Shown here piece after piece: positions 21,720 to 30,805 of a stretch of 35,181 bases of DNA. A program made the position numbers and the translations under genes. The notes below the pieces were generated by a model. That model was not told the DNA's origin. It ran no database searches and worked only from the letters and a program-made list of their open reading frames with translations. The stretch comes from Sinorhizobium psoraleae (GTDB lineage: Bacteria; Pseudomonadota; Alphaproteobacteria; Rhizobiales; Rhizobiaceae), in NCBI RefSeq assembly GCF_013283645.1, contig NZ_JABEKV010000013.1:38110-73290 (forward strand), read 5' to 3'. Every line of letters starts with the position of its first letter. The stretch's first letter is position 1.

Positions 21720-23806
21720 GTCAAATAGTGGCGCCTTGGCGTATTGGCATCGACGTTGGTGGAACCTTCACTGATCTAGTTCTCATCGATGCCAATGGCG
21801 TCGTTTTCCCTTACAAGTCGCCCTCCGAGCCAGCCAATCCTGCGGTTGGTGTGCTGCGCTCGATCGAAGGTGCTAGCCAGAAGCTCGGGCTCGATGTTCG
21901 CAGTCTCCTTAAGGGCTGCTCTCATTTTATCCACGGCACAACGGTGGCGACAAATTTGTTGCTTGAGCGGAAGGGCGCCCGCGTTGGACTGATTACCACG
22001 CATGGCTTCCGCGATACCATCGAAATCCGACGAGGATATCGTGAATTCATGTGGGATCATCGCACACCGTGGCAGGATGTCCTGGTTCCGCGAAGCCTGC
22101 GGCTGCCGGTTGTCGAACGAATGACCCCCGACGGCCAAGTCGAGCTGGCGCTGGATAAAGAAAGTGTCGCCGCTTCTGCTGATGTTTTCCGCCGCGAAGG
22201 CGTTGAGGCAGTGGCGATTTGCTTGCTGCATGCGTACGCCAATGATGCACATGAGCGAGCCTGCGCAGAAATGCTCGCAGAAGCGCTACCGGCTGTCTAT
22301 ATCACTACTTCATCCAGCCTCGCGCCGATCGTAGGAGAATTCGAGCGCTGCTCAACCACGGTTGCGAACGCCTATGTTGCGCCTAAACTTCTGCCCTACC
22401 TGAGTGAATTGGCTAGAGAGCTCAGGAGACGCGGATTGGAGCGAGACCTTCTGCTAGTTCAGAGCAATGGTGGAGCTATCTCGCTAGACCAGATCGGAAC
22501 ACGCCCCGTCGCGTTAGCCTTGTCTGGTCCAGCTGCCGGACTTGCCTCACTGCGCCATTTTCAACAAATTACCGGCAATGAAAACCTGATTTCAATTGAG
22601 ATTGGGGGCACCAGTTGTGACGTAACCGTAGTGACCAATGGAAAAGTCGCAGAAACCGACTCGATTACCGTTGGAGACGCCTTAATTGCGCTTCCAAGCG
22701 TTGAAATCCACACGATCGGCACTGGAGGCGGCACTATCTGCGGAGTTGACGCAGGCGGCTTGCTCTTTGTGGGCCCACAAGGCGCCGGCGCCAAACCCGG
22801 ACCAGCTTGCTACGGATTTGGAGGCAAACGACCGACTATTACTGATGCGCAGCTTATTCTTGGCCGTCTCCACGAGGGTACATATGCCGGAGGTTCGCTT
22901 TACCTCAAGACGGAGCTTGCCGATGCCGCGTTGCGTGACGCCTTCGAGGGTTCGCTGGGTGCTCAAGTCTCAGTCGCGGCAGGGGCGATAATTCAACTGA
23001 GCAACCTCAGTATTCGCCAAGCCATAGAAAAAGTCAGTCTGGTCCGTGGACTCGATCCCGCCAAATATGTTCTTGTCGGAGCAGGCGGTGCTGGAGCGTT
23101 ACATGTGGCAGATGTTGCACGGAAACTCGGAATTCGGCGCGCCTTCATTCCACGGCTAGCAGGTGTCTTCTGCGCATTTGGCATGTGTAACGCGGACGTG
23201 CGACACGACTACGTGAGCACGATTGGTGCCCCGCTTTCCGCTGACGTTGTCGCAACATTGCGTCAGGCGCTTGCGGAACTTACCCAGCAAGGCAGGCAGC
23301 TTCTCCTGGCTGACGGTTTCACGCCCGATGAGATGGATTTCGAAGTACGGGTCGACATGCGTTATGCCGGCCAGCAATGGCCCATAAGTGTGTCAGCAGA
23401 AGACCTTGATCCTGCCAAACTCCGCCAGCAGTTCGAAGCCGAGCACGAGCGAATTTATGCATCTGTTCAGCCGAACTCGGCTGTTGAGGTAATGACTGCG
23501 CGTGTATCAGCCATCGGGCATTTGCCTGTTGTAAGCCCGATTGCCTCTCAAGTTTCAAATCGCATTCTAGCACCGATAGCCAATCGACGCGCCGTTCAGT
23601 TGACAGATGAGACCGAGCCCAGGCGCGAGGTTCCCATCCTTGCCGGCGCCAACCTTCAGCCTGGCCACTATTTCGTTGGGCCCGCAATCATTGAGGAGGC
23701 GACCACCACCATTCTGGTGGGCGACGGCGACATGATAGAGCTGGATGCTTTTGGCAACTACCACATCGACATTGCTTTGCCGACTTCGGGACGGAACCAT
23801 GACTGA
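21716..23806 (+). CDS. hyuA: hydantoinase A/oxoprolinase family ATPase subunit 2
   Basis: This 696-residue protein is the second ATP-dependent HyuA in the window. IDVGGTFTD lies at residues 11-19 and IEIGGTSCDVTVV near 293-305. HGTTVATNLLLERKGARVGL, TTHGFRDTIEIRRGYREFMW and ACYGFGGKRPTITDAQLILG are family blocks. It differs from HyuA 1 at many positions outside these motifs, so the two are old homologues rather than a recent copy. The ATG overlaps the ATPase gene stop (ATGA), tying this enzyme to importer 2 and implying that the importer supplies its substrate. The REF(M)W region resembles N-methylhydantoinase A proteins; substrate unknown. Confidence 0.92.
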   Translation: MSQIVAPWRIGIDVGGTFTDLVLIDANGVVFPYKSPSEPANPAVGVLRSIEGASQKLGLDVRSLLKGCSHFIHGTTVATNLLLERKGARVGLITTHGFRDTIEIRRGYREFMWDHRTPWQDVLVPRSLRLPVVERMTPDGQVELALDKESVAASADVFRREGVEAVAICLLHAYANDAHERACAEMLAEALPAVYITTSSSLAPIVGEFERCSTTVANAYVAPKLLPYLSELARELRRRGLERDLLLVQSNGGAISLDQIGTRPVALALSGPAAGLASLRHFQQITGNENLISIEIGGTSCDVTVVTNGKVAETDSITVGDALIALPSVEIHTIGTGGGTICGVDAGGLLFVGPQGAGAKPGPACYGFGGKRPTITDAQLILGRLHEGTYAGGSLYLKTELADAALRDAFEGSLGAQVSVAAGAIIQLSNLSIRQAIEKVSLVRGLDPAKYVLVGAGGAGALHVADVARKLGIRRAFIPRLAGVFCAFGMCNADVRHDYVSTIGAPLSADVVATLRQALAELTQQGRQLLLADGFTPDEMDFEVRVDMRYAGQQWPISVSAEDLDPAKLRQQFEAEHERIYASVQPNSAVEVMTARVSAIGHLPVVSPIASQVSNRILAPIANRRAVQLTDETEPRREVPILAGANLQPGHYFVGPAIIEEATTTILVGDGDMIELDAFGNYHIDIALPTSGRNHD

Positions 23807-25541
23807 CGCTATTCTCACGACGCTTCTGCAAAATCAGCTCGATCACATTTCGAAACAGATGGGCTGGGTCATGGAACGGACCGCTCGCAGCCCCATCTTC
23901 AGCGAGTCTCACGATTTCTCGTGCTTTATTGCAGATGCATCCGGCCGCTTAATCTCCGTGGCGGACGGTATTCCTATCCACACGGGCGGCGGCGGATTCG
24001 CTGTTGATGCTGTACTACGCGATTACGGCGCGGACGGCGGAATTGTTCCGGGCGACGTATTCATTCTCAGCGATCCCTATGAAGCGGGCGGCAATCATCT
24101 TCCCGACTGGACCATCATCAGGCCGGTTTTTGTGGACGGCGTCCTCCTCGCCTTCACATGCAATCGGGCTCACCAATCAGACATCGGCGGCGGCGCAGCC
24201 GGTACCTACAACGCCGCGGCCACAGAGATCTTTCACGAAGGTATCCGTTTGCCTGTGATGAAACTGATCGGCGCCGGGCAAGTTCGTGATGACGTCTGGC
24301 GATTGCTGAAGCTGAATTCGCGTACTCCGCACCTCCTGGATGGAGACCTGCGCGCGATGATCGGTTCAACCAAAGTAGGTGAGCGTCGTATCCAGACATT
24401 AACGGAAGAATTCAAATTGGACGTTGTCGCAGGATGCTTCGACGCCATTCTTGATCATGCCGAAGCGTGCATGCGCCGGGCGCTTCTTGCGCTCCCGGAT
24501 GGGTTGTACGAAGGGGAAGACTCATCCGACAACGACTGCTTTCAAACGGTCGATGTGCTGGTCCGCGTGGCGGTCACCGTAAAAGGGGATGAGGTGAAGA
24601 TCGACTTTACTGGTAGCGCCCCTCAGATCGCGGGGTTCAAAAACAGTTCAGTGGCAAACACTCACTCGGCAGTTTATGTGGCGCTGCTCTCCTACTTCGG
24701 CGTTACCATTCCGCGCAATTCGGGTGCGTTTCGTCCCGTCGAGATCATCGCGCCACGCGGAAGTGTAGTAAATGCCAATTACCCCGCGCCGATGACTGCT
24801 AATACAGGACACCCAGCGATAGAGATTATTAATGCGATCTGGAAGGCATTGGCGAAGGCCGCGCCGGATCTCGCCTGCGCCGGTTGGGGTAAGGGGAGCA
24901 GTTGCGTATCGTCAGGGAAGAATGCGGCGGGCGAAACCTATGTGATGTATCACATGCATGCCTACCCTGCCGCTGGTGCGGTTCGGGGGCGCGATGGATT
25001 TCCTTCGATTGGCGGGGTGATTTCGCTTGGCGGGATGCGGATTCCTAATGTTGAAGTTTTCGAACGAAAGTACCCAGTTCGCATCCATCGCCAGGAAATG
25101 CGATGTGATGCTGCCGGCGCAGGTGAATACCGGGGAGGAACTGGAATTGATTATGAGGTAAGCGTTTCAAGCCGAGCCTCCTACTCGTTTCGCGGCGAAG
25201 GTAGTTTCACTCCCAGTGGCTTTGGCATCAGCGGCGGAGGGACGGGCAAGAAGGCTGACGTAGTCGTGAGCACTCACGCTGGCGCGGAAATTGCCGCGCC
25301 TCAATATGGCGTAATGGAGTTGCCACCGACCAGAATATCGGTTTCGTCTGCGGCTGGTGGCGGATGGGGTAATCCGCTGCGCCGCCAGGTAGACCTCGTG
25401 TTCCGGGATGTGCGCGACGGGGTAGTATCCACTACTGCGGCCCGGGAGGTATATGGAGTGGTCTGCACCAGCGATGGCATAGATTACGTCGCCACTGAGG
25501 CTCTGCGCCATGAGTTAGCGGGGAGGCAGCCGGAGAACTGA
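23799..25541 (+). CDS. hyuB: hydantoinase B/oxoprolinase family subunit 2
   Basis: This 580-residue protein is the partner of HyuA 2. Blocks in order are HISKQMGWVMERTARSPIFS, SHDFSCFI, VADGIPIHTGG, LSDPYEAGGNHLPDWTII, RAHQSDIGGG and a late AAGGGWGNP. It keeps the Asp of the DPY motif that HyuB 1 replaces by Cys. I chose ATG 23799, which overlaps the hyuA 2 stop by 8 bases and aligns with family N-termini; an upstream ATG at 23745 would put 18 extra residues inside hyuA. It is the last gene before a classical terminator. Confidence 0.92.
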   Translation: MTDAILTTLLQNQLDHISKQMGWVMERTARSPIFSESHDFSCFIADASGRLISVADGIPIHTGGGGFAVDAVLRDYGADGGIVPGDVFILSDPYEAGGNHLPDWTIIRPVFVDGVLLAFTCNRAHQSDIGGGAAGTYNAAATEIFHEGIRLPVMKLIGAGQVRDDVWRLLKLNSRTPHLLDGDLRAMIGSTKVGERRIQTLTEEFKLDVVAGCFDAILDHAEACMRRALLALPDGLYEGEDSSDNDCFQTVDVLVRVAVTVKGDEVKIDFTGSAPQIAGFKNSSVANTHSAVYVALLSYFGVTIPRNSGAFRPVEIIAPRGSVVNANYPAPMTANTGHPAIEIINAIWKALAKAAPDLACAGWGKGSSCVSSGKNAAGETYVMYHMHAYPAAGAVRGRDGFPSIGGVISLGGMRIPNVEVFERKYPVRIHRQEMRCDAAGAGEYRGGTGIDYEVSVSSRASYSFRGEGSFTPSGFGISGGGTGKKADVVVSTHAGAEIAAPQYGVMELPPTRISVSSAAGGGWGNPLRRQVDLVFRDVRDGVVSTTAAREVYGVVCTSDGIDYVATEALRHELAGRQPEN

Positions 25542-25740
25542 GATTGGCGCACGCGGGACTCTCCGTTCAATGGTGATTATCCCGACTTTCCGGCACGAGA
25601 GTAGCCTTGATCAACTTAAGCGCATATTCGCTTGGATGAGGGCACACGTCTTGGATGCGCAGAATGCTGGTGATGTCCTGCGCTTTGAAGCATCAGGGTT
25701 CGGGCGCCGCCCTCGAGGCTTGCCGAGCCACGTGCTCTCC

Positions 25741-25765
25741 CGGCGCCATGTGAGGCGCCGTTTTT
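25741..25765 (+). terminator. Rho-independent terminator of the importer 2-hyuAB operon
   Basis: CGGCGCC and GGCGCCG form a perfect 7-bp G+C-rich stem with the loop ATGTGA, followed directly by TTTTT. It is 200 bases after the hyuB 2 stop. The intervening stretch (25542-25740) shows no gene. Confidence 0.85.
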
Positions 25766-25787
25766 CAAGCAATTATCGACAGCAGAA

Positions 25788-25807
25788 CAAATTTGTCGCA
25801 ACAAAAT
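25788..25807 (-). promoter_or_regulatory. inverted copy of the recurring operator motif (TTTTGTTGCGACAAAT)
   Basis: On the minus strand ATTTTGTTGCGACAAATTTG contains TTG-CGA-CAA and the TTTTGTTG extension. With the plus-strand copy at 25971 it would form a pair upstream of the M81 operon. Confidence 0.4.
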
Positions 25808-25970
25808 ATTGGAAAAATGCTTTTTCCGCCACACGAAGAGCTCAAGAGAGATATGTTTGCGCGGCCCCGGCAAACACCAGGCGTGCAGGCGTCATATTGC
25901 TACTTCGTCTGCGGCGTTTCACCCCGTTCAAAGAGCGCCGCTTTGACCTTCTTTATTGACAAACCCATAC

Positions 25971-25993
25971 TTTTGTTGCATCAAACGTCAATG
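25971..25993 (+). promoter_or_regulatory. candidate operator before the M81 operon (TTTTGTTGCATCAAACGTCA)
   Basis: It shares TGTTGCATCRAAY with the sites at 7101 and 16224. A weak sigma-54-like sequence follows at 26003-26018 (TGGGGAGGTTCTCGCA, GG and GC correctly spaced but 9 of 12 positions), which could be the promoter. Confidence 0.45.
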
Positions 25994-26021
25994 TATTGAG
26001 AATGGGGAGGTTCTCGCAAGG

Positions 26022-26252
26022 ATGAAAAAGCCGGCACCATTGGAGGACATCATTGAGCCCTCGATTCTCCCCACGATGGCTGCCCTAAAACATCTGACCA
26101 TATCGTTCCCGTGCCGCGCGCGGAGAGTTTCCGCCCACAGAGCCGCCACGGTTCAAACTCGACACGAAAACCACAGCCGAAGGTTCCCCGAAATGTCGGT
26201 CCGGTGGACCGCGGCATCACATAAACAAGCCTATTTAGGCCCGGAAAGTTGA
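26022..26252 (+). CDS. possible small leader gene before the M81 peptidase
   Basis: An ATG preceded by GGGGAGG (26004-26010) opens a 76-residue frame beginning MKKPAPLEDIIEPSILPTMA and ending 9 bases before the M81 start. The second half is rich in Arg and His and does not look like a folded protein I know. It could be a leader peptide that couples translation to the peptidase, or a chance frame. The purine-rich stretch that serves as its ribosome binding site overlaps the weak sigma-54-like sequence, and both readings cannot be right. Confidence 0.25.
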   Translation: MKKPAPLEDIIEPSILPTMAALKHLTISFPCRARRVSAHRAATVQTRHENHSRRFPEMSVRWTAASHKQAYLGPES

Positions 26253-26261
26253 CGATCACAA

Positions 26262-27785
26262 ATGCCAAAAGCCTATCGAGTTGTAATTGCTCGCTTCTGC
26301 CATGAATCCAACAGGCAGAATCCCGAAACCACGGGGGAAGATTTCTTTTTGATCGAACGTGGTCGGAATACCCTCCGATCTCCCTCGGGCGTCTTGAAGG
26401 GGCTGGCTGAAAAGCTCGCTGCAGTAGGCGTAGAGCTGGAACCGGTTTTCTCGGTCGATGCTCCTCCTAGCGGGCTAGTTGACCATGCCTTTTATCTGAG
26501 GCGTCGCGAAGAGCTCTTGGAGGCAGTTCGACAACTTAAGCCTGATGCAATCGGCTTGGATCTACACGGCGCAATGGGTACAACGCAGATCCCCGATGCG
26601 GAGGGCGATCTGCTTGAGGCGCTTCGACTTCTCGTAGGCCCGGATGTGCCGATTGCAATCGGCCTTGATCTGCACGCGCATCTTACTTGGCGTATGTTGG
26701 ACAATACCGACATCTGTATAGGGTACAAAGAAAATCCTCATTCGGACACCGTCGAATGTGGCGAGAAAGTCGCCGAACTTCTAATCGAACGATTAGAGGG
26801 CCGATTAAAGCCTGTAACGGTGTCGGCGTTGGTGCCAATGGTCCTGCCCGGTGCTCAGGAAACTGCCTCAGGGCCGCTTGCTGACATACATGAAAAAGCG
26901 CGCGAATACACAGCTCAGAATCCATCAATACGCGATATTTCCATCTACAACGTCTACCGCTTTGTCGACGATGACGAAATTGGCCAGGTTGTCACAGTTC
27001 TAAGTGACGGGCCAGACGCAAACGCGCCCTCGATAGCGATGGATCTTGTTACGCGCTTCTGGGTTGAGCGGGCGCGCTTCAAGGACGATCTCCTTTCGGT
27101 AGACGAGGTGTTTGAACTGGTGCGTAATTCCCCCCAAAAAAGGCCATTTGCGATTGGCGACATGGGCGACCGTGTTGCAGCAGGGGCCCCGGGCGACAGC
27201 ACCGTACTGCTAGCCGCGGCCCTTGATCACCACCCAGGATTACGTGGGGCGGTGCCGGTGACCGATCCCGCCGGGGCGGCTCAAGCAATAGAGGCTGGTG
27301 TTGGAGCTACCGTTTCCCTGTCCATAGGTGCTGGGTTCACACCAGGTTTCAAACCGCGACTGATCACCGGCCGCGTTGAACATGTGAGTGACGGTGCTTT
27401 TGTTGTGGAGGGCTGCCTCGGAAAAGGCTCAAGGTCCGAGATGGGCGCGACGGCGGTTCTACGAGTGGACGATCGCGTTTTTGTGCTGCTCACCACAAAA
27501 CCCAGTTGCTTTCTCGATCCCGCAGCTTTCTCGAGTCAGAACTTGGATCTCGCAACGCTTGATTTTCTCGTCGTGAAATCGGGTTACCATTTTGCCCTGA
27601 ACTTCGGCGACCTTGCCACACCGGTGCTCGTGAGAACGCCAGGTGTCGGCTACTACAGCCCGGGCCAGTTCACATACGAGAAGTCACGCTTTTGGCCGGA
27701 AGTTAACATCCCAAACCCGAAGGTTGTTGCTTATCAGCACTCAGTCGGGACCCCTCGTGAAATCGTAGCAAAGGCCTTCGCATGA
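26262..27785 (+). CDS. M81 family metallopeptidase (MlrC-like)
   Basis: This 507-residue protein belongs to peptidase family M81, named for MlrC, which cleaves linear products of microcystin breakdown. HESN is at residues 14-17, LDLHGAM at 99-105, GLDLHAHLT at 134-142 and NPHSD at 158-162. D136, H138 and H160 have the D-x-H and then 22-residue spacing I recall for the MlrC metal site. DMGDRVAAGAPGDST at 300-314 is the second family signature, followed by the MlrC C-terminal domain. Length is normal. Most M81 proteins act on unknown amides and often lie beside peptide importers and hydantoinases, as here. The stop overlaps the next start (ATGA). The ribosome binding site is weak, which fits coupling to an upstream frame. 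Confidence 0.9.
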   Translation: MPKAYRVVIARFCHESNRQNPETTGEDFFLIERGRNTLRSPSGVLKGLAEKLAAVGVELEPVFSVDAPPSGLVDHAFYLRRREELLEAVRQLKPDAIGLDLHGAMGTTQIPDAEGDLLEALRLLVGPDVPIAIGLDLHAHLTWRMLDNTDICIGYKENPHSDTVECGEKVAELLIERLEGRLKPVTVSALVPMVLPGAQETASGPLADIHEKAREYTAQNPSIRDISIYNVYRFVDDDEIGQVVTVLSDGPDANAPSIAMDLVTRFWVERARFKDDLLSVDEVFELVRNSPQKRPFAIGDMGDRVAAGAPGDSTVLLAAALDHHPGLRGAVPVTDPAGAAQAIEAGVGATVSLSIGAGFTPGFKPRLITGRVEHVSDGAFVVEGCLGKGSRSEMGATAVLRVDDRVFVLLTTKPSCFLDPAAFSSQNLDLATLDFLVVKSGYHFALNFGDLATPVLVRTPGVGYYSPGQFTYEKSRFWPEVNIPNPKVVAYQHSVGTPREIVAKAFA

Positions 27786-29164
27786 ACATCCAGAAACCTC
27801 AACCTTGTGACTTAATCGTCCATAGCGGAATCGTCCTTACGGTCGATAGCCAAGACACGATTCATAGTGATGGAGCTGTTGCGGTAGACAACGGCCGCAT
27901 CTGCGCCGTTGGTCCGACGAACGCCATACGGGAGCATTTCACAGCCAGAGAAACGTTGGATGCGAAGGGCGGTCTAGTGCATCCAGGCTTCATTGACGCC
28001 CATATCCACATTTCGCAGTATACTTCGCGATCCGTCGAACCTTTGATGGTCGGCACGCCTGTCACGATGGGCCATTGGAAAGCGGCACTGACCCCGGAGG
28101 ACGAGCATGCCAGTGCCCAACTTGCCGCTGTCGACTATTTACGGGCCGGCTACACCGGCTTTGTCGACCCGGGCACAATTTTTGAACCAGACGCGGTCGC
28201 GGCAGTTGCCGGTGAGGTCGGACTTCGCATATGGCTGACTGATCCCTACGTTGCTGACCTCACCCAGCCCATGCTGGACTCTTCGCCCGAGCTTTCCAGC
28301 CTGGATTTCCTGGCACGCTGGCCGGAGTCGACCGATGCGGCATTAAAGCGAGTGGGTTCACAGCTCTATCGAAATCGAGACGCCGACGGGCTTGTAAAAG
28401 CATTCATCGGGATTTACGGCCCTACACTGGCGACGGATGTTCTATGGAACGCGGCTTTTAGCGCTTCGCGCGAGCACGGGGTTCAGTTTCAAGAGCATCG
28501 CGGATATGATCCTGCGCAATATATCGAGGAGGAGGAAGTAGCTGGTCGATCTGCCATTGCCCGTCTCCATGATGCTGGCATTCTCGGACCCGCCACGACC
28601 TTCGTCCACATGAACGTCATCCATCGCGAAGATGTCGCGCTGCTTGGAGACACTCATACGAGTATCGTTTGGTGCCCGTTTCAGCAGATGCGTGCCATGG
28701 GGTACGGACGCGCCGAGCCGCGAATGGTCGAGCTAGCCAGGGCCGGGGCGACGATTGCGATCGCCACGGACATCCCGCGCAACCTTAACTTTGACGCCTT
28801 AGGGAGCGTGGCTGTTTGCAACGCAACAGCTCTCGGTGTGCCAGTAAAGGCCAACGAGTTGCTGCGTATGCGCACAATCGAGGCGGCGCGAACTGTCGGT
28901 GCCGGAGGTGAGGTGGGTAGCCTCGAGGTGGGCAAGCGCGCCGATTTCGTCGTGCGTGAATCTGCGTCGTCCGAGGCGCTCGGCCTCGATCCATGCGCCG
29001 AAGCCGCGGTGGTCGGCATCACTCGGTCTCCGGCGCTTACAGTCATCAACGGCAGGATCGTGGTTCGACATGGTAACCCTCTAGGGATCGAGCCGGAAGC
29101 GGCCGCACTCGCGGCGCGCGCGTCGGTTAAAAGGCTACTGGCGAGAACCGGCCTTGCTGCTTGA
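27782..29164 (+). CDS. amidohydrolase 2, paralogue of amidohydrolase 1
   Basis: This 460-residue amidohydrolase superfamily enzyme has the same length as amidohydrolase 1, and the key residues fall at the same positions: H74 and H76 (GFIDAHIHISQ), H239 (QEHRGYD), H276 (FVHMNV) and D330 (IATDIPRNLNFD). WCPFQQMRAMGYGRAEPRMV is shared almost intact. The two are clear paralogues, about two thirds identical where I counted. This copy is translationally coupled to the M81 gene and followed by importer 3, whereas copy 1 stands alone behind its own sigma-54 promoter. The near-identical active sites suggest the same or a very similar substrate, with different regulation. Confidence 0.92.
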   Translation: MNIQKPQPCDLIVHSGIVLTVDSQDTIHSDGAVAVDNGRICAVGPTNAIREHFTARETLDAKGGLVHPGFIDAHIHISQYTSRSVEPLMVGTPVTMGHWKAALTPEDEHASAQLAAVDYLRAGYTGFVDPGTIFEPDAVAAVAGEVGLRIWLTDPYVADLTQPMLDSSPELSSLDFLARWPESTDAALKRVGSQLYRNRDADGLVKAFIGIYGPTLATDVLWNAAFSASREHGVQFQEHRGYDPAQYIEEEEVAGRSAIARLHDAGILGPATTFVHMNVIHREDVALLGDTHTSIVWCPFQQMRAMGYGRAEPRMVELARAGATIAIATDIPRNLNFDALGSVAVCNATALGVPVKANELLRMRTIEAARTVGAGGEVGSLEVGKRADFVVRESASSEALGLDPCAEAAVVGITRSPALTVINGRIVVRHGNPLGIEPEAAALAARASVKRLLARTGLAA

Positions 29165-29192
29165 GACGCACAAAACAACAGGAGGAAAAGAC

Positions 29193-30800
29193 ATGACTAT
29201 CTCTCGGCGAAATATGATGAAAGTGGGCTTGGCAGCAGGAGCGGCGCTGTCGCTCCCGTCTGTATTGCGGGCGCAGACGGCGCCAAGTGATGCGCGAACG
29301 GTACGTTGGGTGCCGGACGGTATTCTCCAGGTGTTCGACCCGCTCGTCTCAACGGCGAACGAAACATCTCAGCATTCGCTGGCGATCTACGACACGCTTT
29401 TCGCACTCGACTCAAAAGGATTGCCTCAGCCACAGATGGTAGAGAAGTGGGGCCTCTCTGACGACAAGAAAACATACACGTTCCATCTTCGCGAAGGTCA
29501 GGCCTTTCACGACGGGAGCCCTGTCACCGCAGCCGATTGCGTGGCTTCGGTTCGCCGGTGGGGTCAAGCGGACGCCGGCGGCAAGGTGATTATGGAAAGC
29601 GTCAAAGACATCTCTAAAAATGATGACAGAACGTTCACGATCACGCTCACGCAACCTCTTCCGCTTCTGATACCTTCGCTCGCATCCGCAGCTGGGCTGT
29701 ACCTCGCCGTAATGCGCGAGAAGGACGCAAGCCGCCCTGTCACTGAGCAGGTGACCGCCAACATCGGATCGGGACCGTTCAAGTTCAACGAGGCTCTTGC
29801 AAGGCCGGGCGCCAGTTTTGTCTACGATCGCAACGAGAACTATGTGCCTCGCAAGGAAGCACCCGACGGATTTGCCGGTGGAAAGGTTGTCAATGTCGAT
29901 CGGGTGATCTGGAACTACCTTGCTGATCAGCAGACGGCCTTCGCCGCCCTGCAGGCGGGGGAAGTGGATTTGGTTCAAGCTCCGGCATCGGATCTCTATC
30001 CTGCGATCGAGAGCGACCCCAATCTTGAATTGGAAATAATGAACAAGGCAGGCACGAACATGTTCCTGCGCTTGAACTGCCTCCAGCCGCCGTTCAACAA
30101 TGTCAAGGCGCGGCAGGCGATGCTTCACCTGATCGATCAGGAAGCAGTAATGCGGGCTGCCGGCTTTGATCCAAAATACATAAATCCTGTCACATCGATC
30201 TTCGGTAGGACCACACCGTACTCTAACGACGAAAATACGGGATGGTACAAAAAGGGCGGCGATCTAGAAGGCGCCAAGCAGCTTTTCCAAGAGGCCGGAT
30301 ATGCCGGTGAGAAAGTTGTCGTTCTTCAAACGTCCGACTGGCCCGCGGCTAGCAATGCCGCACTCTACCTTGCGAACACGCTGCGAAAGATTGGCGTGAA
30401 CGCCGAGCTTGCTTCAAGTGACTGGAGCGGATTTACGGCGCGTCGGTCGAACAAAGGTCCGGTTGAAGACGGCGGATGGAGCATCTTCATATCAGATTGG
30501 AGCGATTCCAAGTTCGGCAACCCCCTAGACATACCGGCGCTGCTAGCGAACGGCGATGATGCTTGGTATGGTTGGCCGAAGAACGACGAATATGAGGCGC
30601 TTCGCGCCAAATGGGGTGACGTCGACACATTGCAGGAGCGCCAGGCACTCGCCCGTGAGATGCAGCGTCTGTCGTGGGATTTCGTTGGCACTGTAATGTT
30701 GGGTCATTATGTTTCGCCGGTTGCTCGTCGGAAATCTCTGACCGGTCTGGTTAGCGTTTTGTCTGTTGTGTATCCCATGTGGAACATGCAGAAGGCCTGA
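29193..30800 (+). CDS. peptide-type ABC binding protein 2, likely Tat-exported
   Basis: This 535-residue SBP_bac_5 family protein starts at ATG 29193, 7 bases after GGAGG (29181-29185); an upstream in-frame start at 29154 would place this ribosome binding site inside the gene. The N-terminus TISRRNMMKVGLAAGAALSL has twin arginines and an RAQ-type cleavage site near residue 25, again suggesting Tat export. Family blocks are MVEKWGLSDDKKTYTFHLRE, FHDGSPVTAADCVASVRRW and FNNVKARQAMLHLIDQE. It differs clearly from the binding protein at 16320, so a different ligand is likely. Unlike the other two binding-protein genes it has no stem-loop behind it. Confidence 0.92.
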   Translation: MTISRRNMMKVGLAAGAALSLPSVLRAQTAPSDARTVRWVPDGILQVFDPLVSTANETSQHSLAIYDTLFALDSKGLPQPQMVEKWGLSDDKKTYTFHLREGQAFHDGSPVTAADCVASVRRWGQADAGGKVIMESVKDISKNDDRTFTITLTQPLPLLIPSLASAAGLYLAVMREKDASRPVTEQVTANIGSGPFKFNEALARPGASFVYDRNENYVPRKEAPDGFAGGKVVNVDRVIWNYLADQQTAFAALQAGEVDLVQAPASDLYPAIESDPNLELEIMNKAGTNMFLRLNCLQPPFNNVKARQAMLHLIDQEAVMRAAGFDPKYINPVTSIFGRTTPYSNDENTGWYKKGGDLEGAKQLFQEAGYAGEKVVVLQTSDWPAASNAALYLANTLRKIGVNAELASSDWSGFTARRSNKGPVEDGGWSIFISDWSDSKFGNPLDIPALLANGDDAWYGWPKNDEYEALRAKWGDVDTLQERQALAREMQRLSWDFVGTVMLGHYVSPVARRKSLTGLVSVLSVVYPMWNMQKA

Positions 30801-30805
30801 GGAAA

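Noticed and set aside
29412..30128. Long minus-strand frame of 238 residues
   Set aside because: It lies antisense within the binding-protein gene at 29193 and has no recognisable motif or ribosome binding site.
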